DNA from: Bacteroidetes bacterium HGW-Bacteroidetes-1
GTDB lineage: Bacteria > Bacteroidota > Bacteroidia > Bacteroidales > F082
Assembly (NCBI GenBank): GCA_002842755.1
Contig: PHDU01000034.1
Coordinates: 1 to 34,716 of the forward strand
Reading direction: 5' to 3'
DNA length: 34,716 nucleotides
Shown here: positions 1 through 8,264 of the stretch, piece by piece
How the letters are laid out: every line of letters begins with the position of its first letter
Numbering within the stretch: position 1 is the stretch's first letter
Notes under the pieces: generated by a model
What the model was told of the DNA's origin: nothing
What the model saw: only the letters and a program-made list of their open reading frames with translations
Databases searched by the model: none
Made by a program: the position numbers and the translations under genes

Positions 1-72
1 AAACAAAACCTAAATATTGAACGAAATGATTTCCATGGCGAATGGAACTACAAAATATCACCTAAATTGTAA
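1..72 (+). mobile_element. 3' end of a probable ISAzo13-type transposase (partial)
   Basis: The first 23 codons are open and end at a TAA at 70-72. The peptide contains NIERNDFHGEWNYKISP, which resembles the conserved C-terminal FHGEWNYTI-P ending of ISAzo13-family (Rhodopirellula-type DDE) transposases as I remember it. Only the tail is inside the window, so no catalytic residue or terminal inverted repeat can be seen. The stop codon directly abuts the first codon of the truncated RHS gene, which suggests that the element's right end lies at or just past this point. The family call rests on a short motif and could be wrong; the open frame and its stop are directly visible. Confidence 0.45.
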
Positions 73-936
73 ATGTTATTTATTGACAACTCCTTAGGCA
101 ACGTGCGGACGGTGATGCAGACCATGGTGGGCCCGGGCAGCAGCACACTTACCCAGTCCAACGACTACTATCCCTTTGGCATGGCTTTTACAAAAAATGC
201 CGCCGACAGCGAAGAAGAAAGCTTTGCGCGTGAAAACAAATACAAATACAACGGCAAAGAAGAACAACCCATGCCTGGGAAATGGTTGGATTACGGGGCA
301 CGGTTTTATGATGCGCAGCTGGGGAGGTGGCATTCGGTGGATCCGCATGCTGAGAATTATTACACCACCAGTTCTTATGCTTATGTGACAAATAGTCCTT
401 TGATTTATCTAGATCCAGATGGTCGAGATAAATATAAGTTTTTTGCAAAATTCACTCTTACGCAGGGGAAAGTTGGAATTAAAGGCCGTGCTGCAGATAT
501 TGGTATTGGCGGAACTTTTGCTCCATTTGGAGCAAGAGAACTATCTGGTGAAGTTTCAACGACTTTAAATAATAGTAATGGGAATGTAATTTTTGGTATA
601 TCAGGAGAATATGCTGATGTATCAAAAGGATCAGCCAGTGGTACAATAGCTTTATATTCTGGCTCAGATACTGAGAAAGACATCACAACTCACTCTTGGG
701 ATAGTTCTGAAGGTGGTCAAACTAAGAAGCAAACAGAAAAGGAAACCACTGTAAGTGCAGTTATGTTTGGAAAAAAGACAAAAGACATTAAAGTAAAAGA
801 CTCAAATGGTCAAAAAACTGAAACTAAAAGAGAAGAAGTTAACACATTGAAAGCAGATGTTTCCTTAGAAATTAATTTATTATTTATTGGATTTGAACTA
901 AATTTTGGTGCTCATGCAGAAACAGAAACTAAGTAA
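73..936 (+). pseudogene. 5'-truncated RHS-repeat protein with variable C-terminal tip
   Basis: RHS/YD-repeat proteins are large secreted or surface proteins that carry a toxin or effector at the C-terminus. Residues 8-119 match the RHS core: LGNVRTV, DYYPFGMAF, NKYKYNGKE, WLDYGARFYDAQLGRW and a closing DPDGRD at 114-119. Only 287 residues remain where such proteins usually have well over 1000, and an in-frame stop (70-72) sits immediately before the ATG, so the gene is cut off by the upstream transposase fragment. Residues 120-287 form a variable tip that I do not recognise, rich in Gly, Thr, Lys and alternating beta-type segments. The core is GC-rich, whereas the tip becomes clearly AT-rich near position 370, typical of exchangeable RHS tips. 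The ORF is intact from here but lacks a signal peptide, so it is probably a silent cassette or remnant. Confidence 0.75.
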
Positions 937-1213
937 GCTTGGAGAAAGAATAATTAAAGTAGGTGTTTTTTTTAATCTACTTCTATTTATAGCTGCTGCT
1001 ATACTATTAATAACAGGTGAATTCTTTGGTCATTCACCTTGGATGATTGGCTATATGTTTTTAGCAATACCAGTTTTTATTTATTGGGTCTATTTGTTAT
1101 TTTGGTGGTATAAGAATGATGGAAATATCAATCACTTTTTGGGATTGTTTTTTCTAATGAGTTTTTATTCTTTATACTACGGAATTAAGGTCTTGAAAAA
1201 GAAAAATGAATAG
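914..1213 (+). CDS. Small three-helix membrane protein, candidate immunity partner of the RHS tip
   Basis: This is a 99-residue protein if it starts at the ATG at 914; a longer reading from a TTG at 905 is less likely. It has a basic N-terminus (MQKQKLSK) and about three hydrophobic helices (roughly residues 14-32, 43-63 and 73-90), ending in KKKNE. Its first 23 bases overlap the end of the RHS tip, implying translational coupling. In RHS and other polymorphic toxin systems, the gene directly after the toxin tip usually encodes the immunity protein. A membrane immunity protein would fit a toxin acting at the membrane, but that is inference. I recognise no family. Confidence 0.6.
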   Translation: MQKQKLSKLGERIIKVGVFFNLLLFIAAAILLITGEFFGHSPWMIGYMFLAIPVFIYWVYLLFWWYKNDGNINHFLGLFFLMSFYSLYYGIKVLKKKNE

Positions 1214-1235
1214 TAATTACTATTAATTTTATATC

Positions 1236-1565
1236 ATGCAAACACTTAGAAACTCCGTTCAACTCACCGGACATGCAGGCATCGACCCTGAAGTAAAAAC
1301 CATTGGAAAAGATCGCAAAATGGCGCGTTTTACCCTTGCAACAAATGATTATTATACCAATGAAAAAGGCGAACGCAAGGAAGATACGCAATGGCACAGG
1401 CTTGTTGCCTGGGGCAAGACCGCTGAAATTGTTGAAAAACTTGTAAAAAAAGGCCAGCAAGTTGCTATTAGCGGCAAACTCACCCATAACAACTGGGAAG
1501 ACAAAGACGGCAAAAAGCGGCATACAATGGAGATTGTTATCAATGAGCTTCTGGCAGTTAAATAA
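1236..1565 (+). CDS. ssb: Short single-stranded DNA-binding protein
   Basis: This OB-fold protein binds single-stranded DNA during replication, recombination and repair. The 109 residues show the SSB pattern: N-terminal MQTLRNSVQLTGHAG, KMARFTLATND, the WHRLVAWGKTAEIVEKLVKKG block and VAISGKLTHNNW. It is shorter than housekeeping SSBs (about 150-180 residues) and stops at the end of the OB fold with NELLAVK. It therefore lacks both the flexible linker and the acidic tip (DDDIPF-type) that recruits partner proteins. Such short SSBs occur widely in Bacteroidota, often as second copies. It lies 22 bases after the small membrane gene and is followed by a strong terminator. Confidence 0.92.
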   Translation: MQTLRNSVQLTGHAGIDPEVKTIGKDRKMARFTLATNDYYTNEKGERKEDTQWHRLVAWGKTAEIVEKLVKKGQQVAISGKLTHNNWEDKDGKKRHTMEIVINELLAVK

Positions 1566-1573
1566 GTAGCCTT

Positions 1574-1610
1574 AAAAAAAAGCCCACACTTTTCAGCGTG
1601 GGCTTTTTTA
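1574..1610. terminator. Bidirectional intrinsic terminator between ssb and the lipoprotein gene
   Basis: A perfect 7-bp stem, AGCCCAC (1581-1587) with GTGGGCT (1598-1604), is preceded by an A-run and followed by a T-run. It can therefore terminate transcription in both directions for the convergent genes on either side. Confidence 0.85.
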
Positions 1611-1620
1611 TACCGTTGCA

Positions 1621-2169
1621 TTAAAGCGGATTAGCAGTAACTTTTGTTTTGTATTTTACTCTAACAGTAAAGCTGGCTTCGTCCACATCTGTTTGACCCT
1701 GAAGTGTAACAGTAAATATTTCTTTGCTATCAAGAATTGATTGCAAATTTGAAAATTGACTGTTTTCATTGTCCAAGGTGATTATTTTTCCAACAGTAAG
1801 ACTTTCATTATTGAAACTCCAGGTTGCAGGAGAAAATACTCCAGAAGTAGCAGATAAAGTTGTGGAAAGCAATAAAACCGGAGAAGGATCAATCGAAAGG
1901 ACCTCTGCAGATGCTTCAATTACTTCAATTTTTTTGATTTTATCGGCATAAGTGGCCAAATCGGAATTTGACAAAGGGTCGATGGTAGCTGTTTCAAAAA
2001 AAGTACCATTCACACCTGCTTTTAAGGAAGTGGGAACTACATCAACAGGCAGATCTGCTGTAAATTCAGCATCGAAAGTAACATCAGCAATACTTTTTAT
2101 TTTCTCACAACCCGCAAATAAAAGGCATAAGAAAACAATTAAAAAACTAAATTTGATTGCATTTTTCAT
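1621..2169 (-). CDS. Putative lipoprotein of unknown function
   Basis: The 182-residue product begins with a lipoprotein signal peptide (MKNAIKFSF...) and a lipobox LFAGC with the lipidated Cys at residue 21. The mature part is rich in Ser, Thr, Asp and Val and looks beta-stranded, with no catalytic motif that I can see. It is probably anchored to the periplasmic or outer face of a membrane. It is transcribed toward ssb, with a shared terminator in between, and is separated by 80 bases from the next minus-strand gene upstream. I do not recognise the family. Confidence 0.8.
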   Translation of the reverse strand: MKNAIKFSFLIVFLCLLFAGCEKIKSIADVTFDAEFTADLPVDVVPTSLKAGVNGTFFETATIDPLSNSDLATYADKIKKIEVIEASAEVLSIDPSPVLLLSTTLSATSGVFSPATWSFNNESLTVGKIITLDNENSQFSNLQSILDSKEIFTVTLQGQTDVDEASFTVRVKYKTKVTANPL

Positions 2170-2249
2170 GGTTGTTTAGAATTGATTGAAGATCAAAGGT
2201 AATATAATTCAAGCTGCTCAATACCGAATAAGTGGTTTTTTTATAAAAA

Positions 2250-3974
2250 TCAACCATGATTCAACCATCTTTTTTTTGCAATAATACTTAATGCAAATTT
2301 CTTAGGTTCGGTTTCACTTATTTTAATCAATTGATAATCTGTAATATTCCATTTTTTAACTACCGCTTCAACCCTATTTTCTCTAATGACCCAAAACTGA
2401 AAACAATCTTTTTTGTCTTTAAGTAAATCAAGCGATTGAGCCCATCCTTCATCAGCAAGTTCCATCGGGCCGATTTCATCAATTACAATACAATCACACT
2501 CCTGTTCGCAAGCATCCTTAAGCCAGAGGTTGCCTGTAATGAAGGCTTCGGGATTAAACCAAAATCTCCGAAACTGCTTCCAACCTTCTATATTTACTGC
2601 ACTAGCCAAGGGTATTTCTTCAAGTGTTCCAAGATGGTGCAGAACATAAGACTGACGCTCACCATTCAGCATTACTCCTCGCGATAAAAACCCGGAAACA
2701 TTGCTCCCATCCTCAATAAGAAGTTCAGCAACCTTCTCCATAAAGGTAGTTTTGCCTTCATGAACCTTACCAGAAATGATAAAAACTGGAGTTTGCAAAG
2801 ACTGAGAAGCAAATTTCTCTAACAATATTTCTGATTGTGCTAAAAGCTGAAAGACAAGCCCTTGCCTTTGAATTAAAATATTCTTTGGTTTTGGAAGTTG
2901 CTCGATTAGTGAGGGCAGGGCAGAAAAAGCAAGGTTCATTGCAGAATAGAGGTTCGAAAAGCCATTTCTGAAAAGCAAGGTTTTAATCAGGGGATTGCGA
3001 AGCTCTACCCCGATGGCCATAAAACCAAAGATGATGATCAAAGCTCTGAAATTCATCTCCAAACCAATCAGCAAGCCTTTTGTGGAAAAATAACTTCCTT
3101 CACTTATCCATTCCCAAAGAAAAGCTGCTATCAGTGTAATTAGCCCAAACTGTATCCATATACCCGGTTTTTGAAGCGGTCGCATGGCATTTTTATAACG
3201 TAAAAAACAAAATACCAAAAACCCGATTCCTGAAAACAACGCAAGCAGATGTAGTTTTTTGTTGATAAGAAAAAGATTCAAAACAATCGCTGCCACAATC
3301 AGAAATAAATTCCGAAAGGAATAGGTTTGATTTTCATCCAGACCAAATAATTGATTTTTTGGCTTTAGCTCAAGATAAGGCAACATTTTAGCTTCTTGTT
3401 TTATATACTTTCTTCCGGTTAGGATACCGCCTAAAGCTACCAATGCCCCTATAAAACTATAAAATAAAGCTATCCAAATAAAAAGGGAAGAAAAAGATAG
3501 TGTTGTAAACCCTGTAAGTTTCACAAGATACTGATAAAGTGTCTCTGCAATTTTTACCAGATCAAGACCATACAACACCAATAGATTTAAAATCTTTTGT
3601 ATCAAAGTCCATAGTACAGCCAAAGCCCCTGCCAGTATAAATCCAATTGCATTGCGGCCTATCAACCTTGTTGTTCCTTCAAGAATAAGAGCCTCCATAA
3701 AAATACCAACCATCGGTCCCAGAATAATAGCACTGGGCGAGATAGATTTCATGAGTGCACAAACAATTCCAGCACGAAGTATGATACCTTTTTCTTTCCA
3801 AAGGTGGAGAAAAGATATTAGTAAAAAAACACTTGCCGCTGACATCAACATTCCTGTAAAAGGAATACGCAGATTGTGCAGAAAACTTCCGACAATGATT
3901 TCAAAAGCAGCCCAAACGCTTCCAATAACGGCTGCTTTCAACCATTTCTGATCAATCCTCTCTACTTCATTCAT
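2250..3974 (-). CDS. Membrane protein: ECF-transporter-like segments fused to a THEP1-type NTPase
   Basis: The 574 residues have two parts. Residues 1-395 are strongly hydrophobic, with about nine to ten membrane helices. Residues 10-190 resemble an ECF S-component. Residues 220-395 resemble an EcfT/CbiQ subunit (GLEMNFRALIIIFGF, then RNPLIKTLLFRNGF, ALPSLIEQL and an IQRQG that could match the coupling-helix Ala-Arg-Gly region). Residues 396-574 are a soluble NTPase of the THEP1/NTPase_1 type: Walker A GKVHEGKT at 402-409, and Walker B CIVIDEIGPMEL at 495-506 with the DE-x-GPME signature. The gene overlaps the end of mobA by 8 bases, so the two are translated from one mRNA. Partnership with MobA suggests a role in molybdenum or tungsten cofactor supply, but the substrate is unknown. 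The NTPase call is firm; the S and T assignments are by hydrophobic pattern only. Confidence 0.75.
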   Translation of the reverse strand: MNEVERIDQKWLKAAVIGSVWAAFEIIVGSFLHNLRIPFTGMLMSAASVFLLISFLHLWKEKGIILRAGIVCALMKSISPSAIILGPMVGIFMEALILEGTTRLIGRNAIGFILAGALAVLWTLIQKILNLLVLYGLDLVKIAETLYQYLVKLTGFTTLSFSSLFIWIALFYSFIGALVALGGILTGRKYIKQEAKMLPYLELKPKNQLFGLDENQTYSFRNLFLIVAAIVLNLFLINKKLHLLALFSGIGFLVFCFLRYKNAMRPLQKPGIWIQFGLITLIAAFLWEWISEGSYFSTKGLLIGLEMNFRALIIIFGFMAIGVELRNPLIKTLLFRNGFSNLYSAMNLAFSALPSLIEQLPKPKNILIQRQGLVFQLLAQSEILLEKFASQSLQTPVFIISGKVHEGKTTFMEKVAELLIEDGSNVSGFLSRGVMLNGERQSYVLHHLGTLEEIPLASAVNIEGWKQFRRFWFNPEAFITGNLWLKDACEQECDCIVIDEIGPMELADEGWAQSLDLLKDKKDCFQFWVIRENRVEAVVKKWNITDYQLIKISETEPKKFALSIIAKKRWLNHG

Positions 3975-4572
3975 CGGTTTTAATCTCTAGCATATGTAAT
4001 AATTTCAATGCCTGTTCATATTCTTCAGGTGTATTGATATTGCTTAACCTCAAAATTAATTCGGGATTGTTGAAATGGACAAAAGCATGATCGGTTTTGT
4101 CGATGAATCGTTTCATCTTCAACAATCCTGCCTCCAATTCCTGCTCAAGCAATGGCAAAACAGAACGATGGTAATATGCACAAACAGGAATAGTTTCTTC
4201 TTTATAACTTGCAATTACAGCTTGATTTAAAGGATACAAAGAAAGTAATTGTTTAATGATTGTTTCGTTTACAAAAGGCATGTCGCATGAAATTACAAGA
4301 AAATCATCTGCTGAAGAGGCCAACATACAAGCATGTAAACCGGCCATTGGACCACAGTTTGGATAAACATCCGGAACGACCTCTAGTTGAAGATGGTCAA
4401 AATTACTGCTGTTGGCACTAATTAGAATTTGACTGCAAAACTTTTTTAGTAGTGCCAGGGGCCATGCAATCATTTCCCTGTTGTCCAATTTCATCAGTGC
4501 TTTTTCAGCACCCATGCGGCTCGATTTTCCACCTGCTAAAATAATACCGGTAATAGCTGAAACGGGTGTCAT
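3967..4572 (-). CDS. mobA: Molybdenum cofactor guanylyltransferase
   Basis: MobA transfers GMP from GTP to molybdopterin to make the guanine dinucleotide form of the molybdenum cofactor, in the cytoplasm. The 201 residues carry the nucleotidyltransferase signature IILAGGKSSRMGAEKA (residues 10-25), the PDVYPNCGPMAGLHA block near 88 and the metal-binding SCDMPF motif near 114. Length is normal for the family. It overlaps the downstream NTPase gene by 8 bases. No other molybdenum cofactor gene or molybdoenzyme is in the window. A related transferase (MocA-like) cannot be fully excluded. Confidence 0.88.
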   Translation of the reverse strand: MTPVSAITGIILAGGKSSRMGAEKALMKLDNREMIAWPLALLKKFCSQILISANSSNFDHLQLEVVPDVYPNCGPMAGLHACMLASSADDFLVISCDMPFVNETIIKQLLSLYPLNQAVIASYKEETIPVCAYYHRSVLPLLEQELEAGLLKMKRFIDKTDHAFVHFNNPELILRLSNINTPEEYEQALKLLHMLEIKTDE

Positions 4573-4608
4573 TTTTGCTCTTAATTCGTTTATGATAAAA
4601 TTCTGATA

Positions 4609-7197
4609 TCACCTCGTTGCTACAACAACAGCCCTTTTATATCCTTTTACAGTTCCTTCCAGATTAAAAATTTCAACCTGCAAAACATAGATACCTGTTG
4701 GTACTTTTCGACCCTGTTCATCCAGACCGTCCCAGCCAACGACACCACTTTGGCCAATAAGTGAGCTCCGGATGAGATGTCTGATTTGTTGTCCCAAGGC
4801 ATTAAAAAGATACATGTTCAAGGTGTAACCAGCCTGATCAAAATTGTACCGAATTGAGGTGACATCGTCGCGGCCATCTCCATCAGGAGAAAAAATTTCG
4901 GGGTCAACAACAACATCCCCTTCTGAAGAAATATCTTTTACAAAAACTGAATTCTGATAACCGGGTGTAGCAAAGCCGTATGTTTCGGAAGCGGAATGCC
5001 AGTTTGTTACATCAGATGAGGGTCTGTCGTAAGAAATGCGTTCTAACGAAACACCTTTTACATAATTGAGTAAAGAAAAGTGCATGCCCTCATTATAGTT
5101 AAAAACATCAACCAAAATACCCTGTTTCGATTTCAGCAATACGATGCCTGATTCGTTGGAATAGGTTGGGAAAGATGCCATTTCAATGAAATTTTCCGTT
5201 GAAGGGCTGAAATAGAAATTGGTTACTTTATCTGTAGAAATACTAAAAACTCCATAAGTGCCTGGCATCATGAGTCTTGTACTTGTAAATATTTCCTTTA
5301 AAGTTGTATCAGGTGGGTTGGGAATGGTCTGTCTGACAGACCCAAGCCATAATTCCTGCAGATTGAGTATTTTCTCTGATCGGTTAAAAACTTCTACAAA
5401 ATCAACTCCTTCATTGTAAGGATTAAACAAAATCTCATTAATAACGAGATCATTTTTCTCAATTGGATGTGGAATTCCAAATTCTATGAATGTATTTTCT
5501 GCCACATTTCGACCTGCACAATTTAATATTTCTTGGCTTAAGTTTAGCCGGTAAATGGTTCCAACCACAAAAGGCATTTCAAAATTAAGTTCAATAAAAA
5601 AAGGGTCGGCAGGGTTGGTAGTGGCAGACTGCGGCCCAATAAAACCAGGTTCGATAGTGTAATTATCAATATTACCAAGGCTTACGAGATTCATTTGTTG
5701 ATCAAACCAAATCTGTACTATTGATGTTGATACAAGTTGTATTCTTTCAGGATTTGGCGTGGCATCAAGCAAAGCAAAAACACTGTTTTGCATTCCAGGG
5801 GTACCTCCTGATGGATTGTTGGAGGCAATCCAATTGTTTTTTCCTCCACATGGATTGACTGGATCAATTTGTTCCAATGTCCAGCCTCCCTCTTTCTTTT
5901 GAGTATCCTTATACCAGGTATCAGCATATGATACTTTTGAAATGACAATCCCCTGTTCACTTTTAAGGGTAATTGAAGCACCCGCATTGGCCAGCTGAAA
6001 ACTACTGAAACCAAAAAACGAACCATAATCAGAGAGGGTCTGCCTTGCATCCTCATGAGCCAGCAAAACATAATCCTGTGGCTCAACCTGAAGCTGTCCG
6101 ATCATCTTTTCACTGCTTCCAATCACCAGAATCCAGTTTTTGAGATTAATAGGTACATCACTTGTATTGAAAAGCTCAATGAACTCCCACTCAGGTAATC
6201 CAACAACAGGGCTTGGGTCTGCCATTATTTCATTGATGACTACATCGTTGGGCTGGGCTTCATAATAACTAAGAGGTATCGCTGTTTGAGGCATCAGATT
6301 ACCTGATAAATCTTCTATACCAGAAATGGTTAATGTGTAAAGTTTTCCATTATCAAGCGGAGAAGAAAGTTGTAAAATGGCCTGTGCAGCTGAAGCTCCC
6401 TGAATAACTGCAGAAGGATTTCCTATTCCATCATTGACAAAATAGTTGTTTGTGTTAAGTAAAGTTTGTGATTTAATCGCTTCATCAAAAGTAAGTTGAA
6501 TAGTAAAAGGGTCTGAGGTCTCTGCGCTTATCAGTTGTGGGGGAGAGCTGTCAATAATTTCCTCGCTGATCATAATATCATCGTAATACATTTTCTTACT
6601 GTTGCTAACGGTAAATTGGCCATAAAAACCAAAATATCCACCAGGAGTAAAAGAATTATCAGTGCCACTTGCCTCAAAATTATAGATTCCAGAACCGCTT
6701 GTATCAACAAAAAGAGACCATTCGCCTGAGATTGTTCTGATCACACGCACAAAATATGCAAATGAGGATGCAATCAATGCATCAGTTCCGCGGCAGATAC
6801 TGTTTACCTGTGTGCCTTGTTTGATAAATAATTCAATGGCGTCATTACTTCCACCTTCACCAAAACGAAGAAAATACCCATTCAATGGGCCACTAAGATT
6901 CTCCTGATCACTCGACAAATAAACGTCACTAAAATTTCCTCCGGAAGGAGAAAAATTCAACCTGATCCAAAAACGCCATTCCACATTTCCACCCGGGTTG
7001 GTATAAGGGGTACTCATCCAGGTAACTCCAGCCTCTTCTGCATTCAATTGCAACTGAAAAACTTCGTTTACTTTATACTTATCCGTAGTACCTGTCCAGA
7101 CAGGATTTTGAGTAAAATCACCATCATTAAAATTTTCAATGAGCTGTGCGTTGAGCCACAACGGAATAAATAGAAAAAGAAAAACCAAGCTCCTCAT
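4609..7197 (-). CDS. Large secreted lamin-tail-domain protein with FlgD-like C-terminus
   Basis: The start is placed at the second Met (7197), which begins a clear signal peptide (MRSLVFLFLFIPLWLNAQ); an upstream ATG at 7221 would add eight residues before it. The mature protein of about 840 residues shows, in order: a concanavalin/laminin-like region in the first 200 residues; an Ig-like (Big_5/SbsA type) segment; a lamin-tail domain starting VVINEIMADPSP; a second Ig-like segment; and a second lamin-tail domain starting LVINEILFNPYN. It ends with an FSPDGDGRDD linker and a FlgD-like Ig fold (VVGWDGLDEQGRKVPTGIYVLQVE). Such proteins are exported in Bacteroidota and some end in sorting domains for type IX secretion; whether this one does is open. 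It precedes mobA by 36 bases on the same strand. Function is unknown, probably cell-surface or extracellular adhesion or scaffolding. Confidence 0.85.
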   Translation of the reverse strand: MRSLVFLFLFIPLWLNAQLIENFNDGDFTQNPVWTGTTDKYKVNEVFQLQLNAEEAGVTWMSTPYTNPGGNVEWRFWIRLNFSPSGGNFSDVYLSSDQENLSGPLNGYFLRFGEGGSNDAIELFIKQGTQVNSICRGTDALIASSFAYFVRVIRTISGEWSLFVDTSGSGIYNFEASGTDNSFTPGGYFGFYGQFTVSNSKKMYYDDIMISEEIIDSSPPQLISAETSDPFTIQLTFDEAIKSQTLLNTNNYFVNDGIGNPSAVIQGASAAQAILQLSSPLDNGKLYTLTISGIEDLSGNLMPQTAIPLSYYEAQPNDVVINEIMADPSPVVGLPEWEFIELFNTSDVPINLKNWILVIGSSEKMIGQLQVEPQDYVLLAHEDARQTLSDYGSFFGFSSFQLANAGASITLKSEQGIVISKVSYADTWYKDTQKKEGGWTLEQIDPVNPCGGKNNWIASNNPSGGTPGMQNSVFALLDATPNPERIQLVSTSIVQIWFDQQMNLVSLGNIDNYTIEPGFIGPQSATTNPADPFFIELNFEMPFVVGTIYRLNLSQEILNCAGRNVAENTFIEFGIPHPIEKNDLVINEILFNPYNEGVDFVEVFNRSEKILNLQELWLGSVRQTIPNPPDTTLKEIFTSTRLMMPGTYGVFSISTDKVTNFYFSPSTENFIEMASFPTYSNESGIVLLKSKQGILVDVFNYNEGMHFSLLNYVKGVSLERISYDRPSSDVTNWHSASETYGFATPGYQNSVFVKDISSEGDVVVDPEIFSPDGDGRDDVTSIRYNFDQAGYTLNMYLFNALGQQIRHLIRSSLIGQSGVVGWDGLDEQGRKVPTGIYVLQVEIFNLEGTVKGYKRAVVVATR

Positions 7198-7264
7198 TAT
7201 TTTATATTTTTGCAGCCGCATTAAAAATGTAAATATAGAAAAAAATCAAGAATCTCTTTGTTGA

Positions 7265-8260
7265 ATGAAAATAGCAGTAATAGGAGCTACCGGATTGGTA
7301 GGACAGATGATGCTTCAAGTGCTGGAAGAACAGCAAATTGATGTTGACCAGCTTATTCCAGTGGCATCTGCAAAGTCATTAGGAAAAACGATTTTATTTA
7401 AAGGAAAAGAAATTAATGTAGTTAGTGCTGAAGATGCTATTGCACAAAAGCCATCATTGGCATTATTTTCTGCTGGTGGCGCAGCCTCACTTACACTTGC
7501 ACCACGTTTTGCTGAGGCGGGAATTACTGTGATTGATAATAGTTCAGCCTGGCGTAAAGATGTATCAGTACCTCTCGTAGTTCCTGAAGTCAATGCAAAA
7601 GCAATAAAGAAAACAAACCGAATTATAGCCAACCCCAACTGTTCAACCATTCAATTGGTTGCTGCCATTGCACCACTTCATCATAAGTTTGTCATCCGTC
7701 GTCTTGTGATATCGACGTATCAATCAGTAACCGGAAGTGGAATCAAAGGTCAACACCAACTTGAGAATGAACAGAAAGGATTGTCGGTCGTCAATTCTGC
7801 CTATCCTCATCCAATCCATATGAACGTTATTCCTCATGGAGGAGATTTTGACGAAAGCGGTTCAACTTCCGAGGAGCAAAAATTAGTGTTTGAAACCAGA
7901 AAAATCATGGATGCCCCCGATATTGCCATCTCAGCAACTGTCGTTAGGGTTCCTGTTACCGGAGGTCATTCAATGTCAGTCAATATCGAATTTGAAAAAA
8001 AGTTTGATTTACAGGAAGTACGCCAGCTGCTTGAATCCAGTCCGGGGCTTAAAGTACAGGATAATCCTGCTGAGAATTATTATCCAATGCCACTTTATGC
8101 CCAAAACAAAGATGAAGTATTTGTTGGGCGCATCCGTCGTGATGAAAGTATAAGCAACGGGTTGAATATGTGGATAGTAGCTGACAATTTGCGCAAAGGC
8201 GCTGCAACGAATGCTGTGCAAATTGCTGCATGGCTCATACAAAACAATTATATCCACTGA
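7265..8260 (+). CDS. asd: Aspartate-semialdehyde dehydrogenase
   Basis: This enzyme reduces aspartyl phosphate to aspartate semialdehyde with NADPH, the branch step for lysine, methionine, threonine and diaminopimelate synthesis. The 331 residues show the N-terminal Rossmann motif IGATGLVGQMM (residues 6-16), the catalytic-Cys motif NPNCSTIQ, SVTGSGIKGQHQLENE and a late RVPVTGGHSMSVN block, all typical of the bacterial enzyme at normal length. It is divergent from the lamin-tail gene, with a 67-base spacer. ribF follows after four bases. It feeds homoserine dehydrogenase (ThrA), which is also encoded in this window. Confidence 0.95.
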   Translation: MKIAVIGATGLVGQMMLQVLEEQQIDVDQLIPVASAKSLGKTILFKGKEINVVSAEDAIAQKPSLALFSAGGAASLTLAPRFAEAGITVIDNSSAWRKDVSVPLVVPEVNAKAIKKTNRIIANPNCSTIQLVAAIAPLHHKFVIRRLVISTYQSVTGSGIKGQHQLENEQKGLSVVNSAYPHPIHMNVIPHGGDFDESGSTSEEQKLVFETRKIMDAPDIAISATVVRVPVTGGHSMSVNIEFEKKFDLQEVRQLLESSPGLKVQDNPAENYYPMPLYAQNKDEVFVGRIRRDESISNGLNMWIVADNLRKGAATNAVQIAAWLIQNNYIH

Positions 8261-8264
8261 TACT

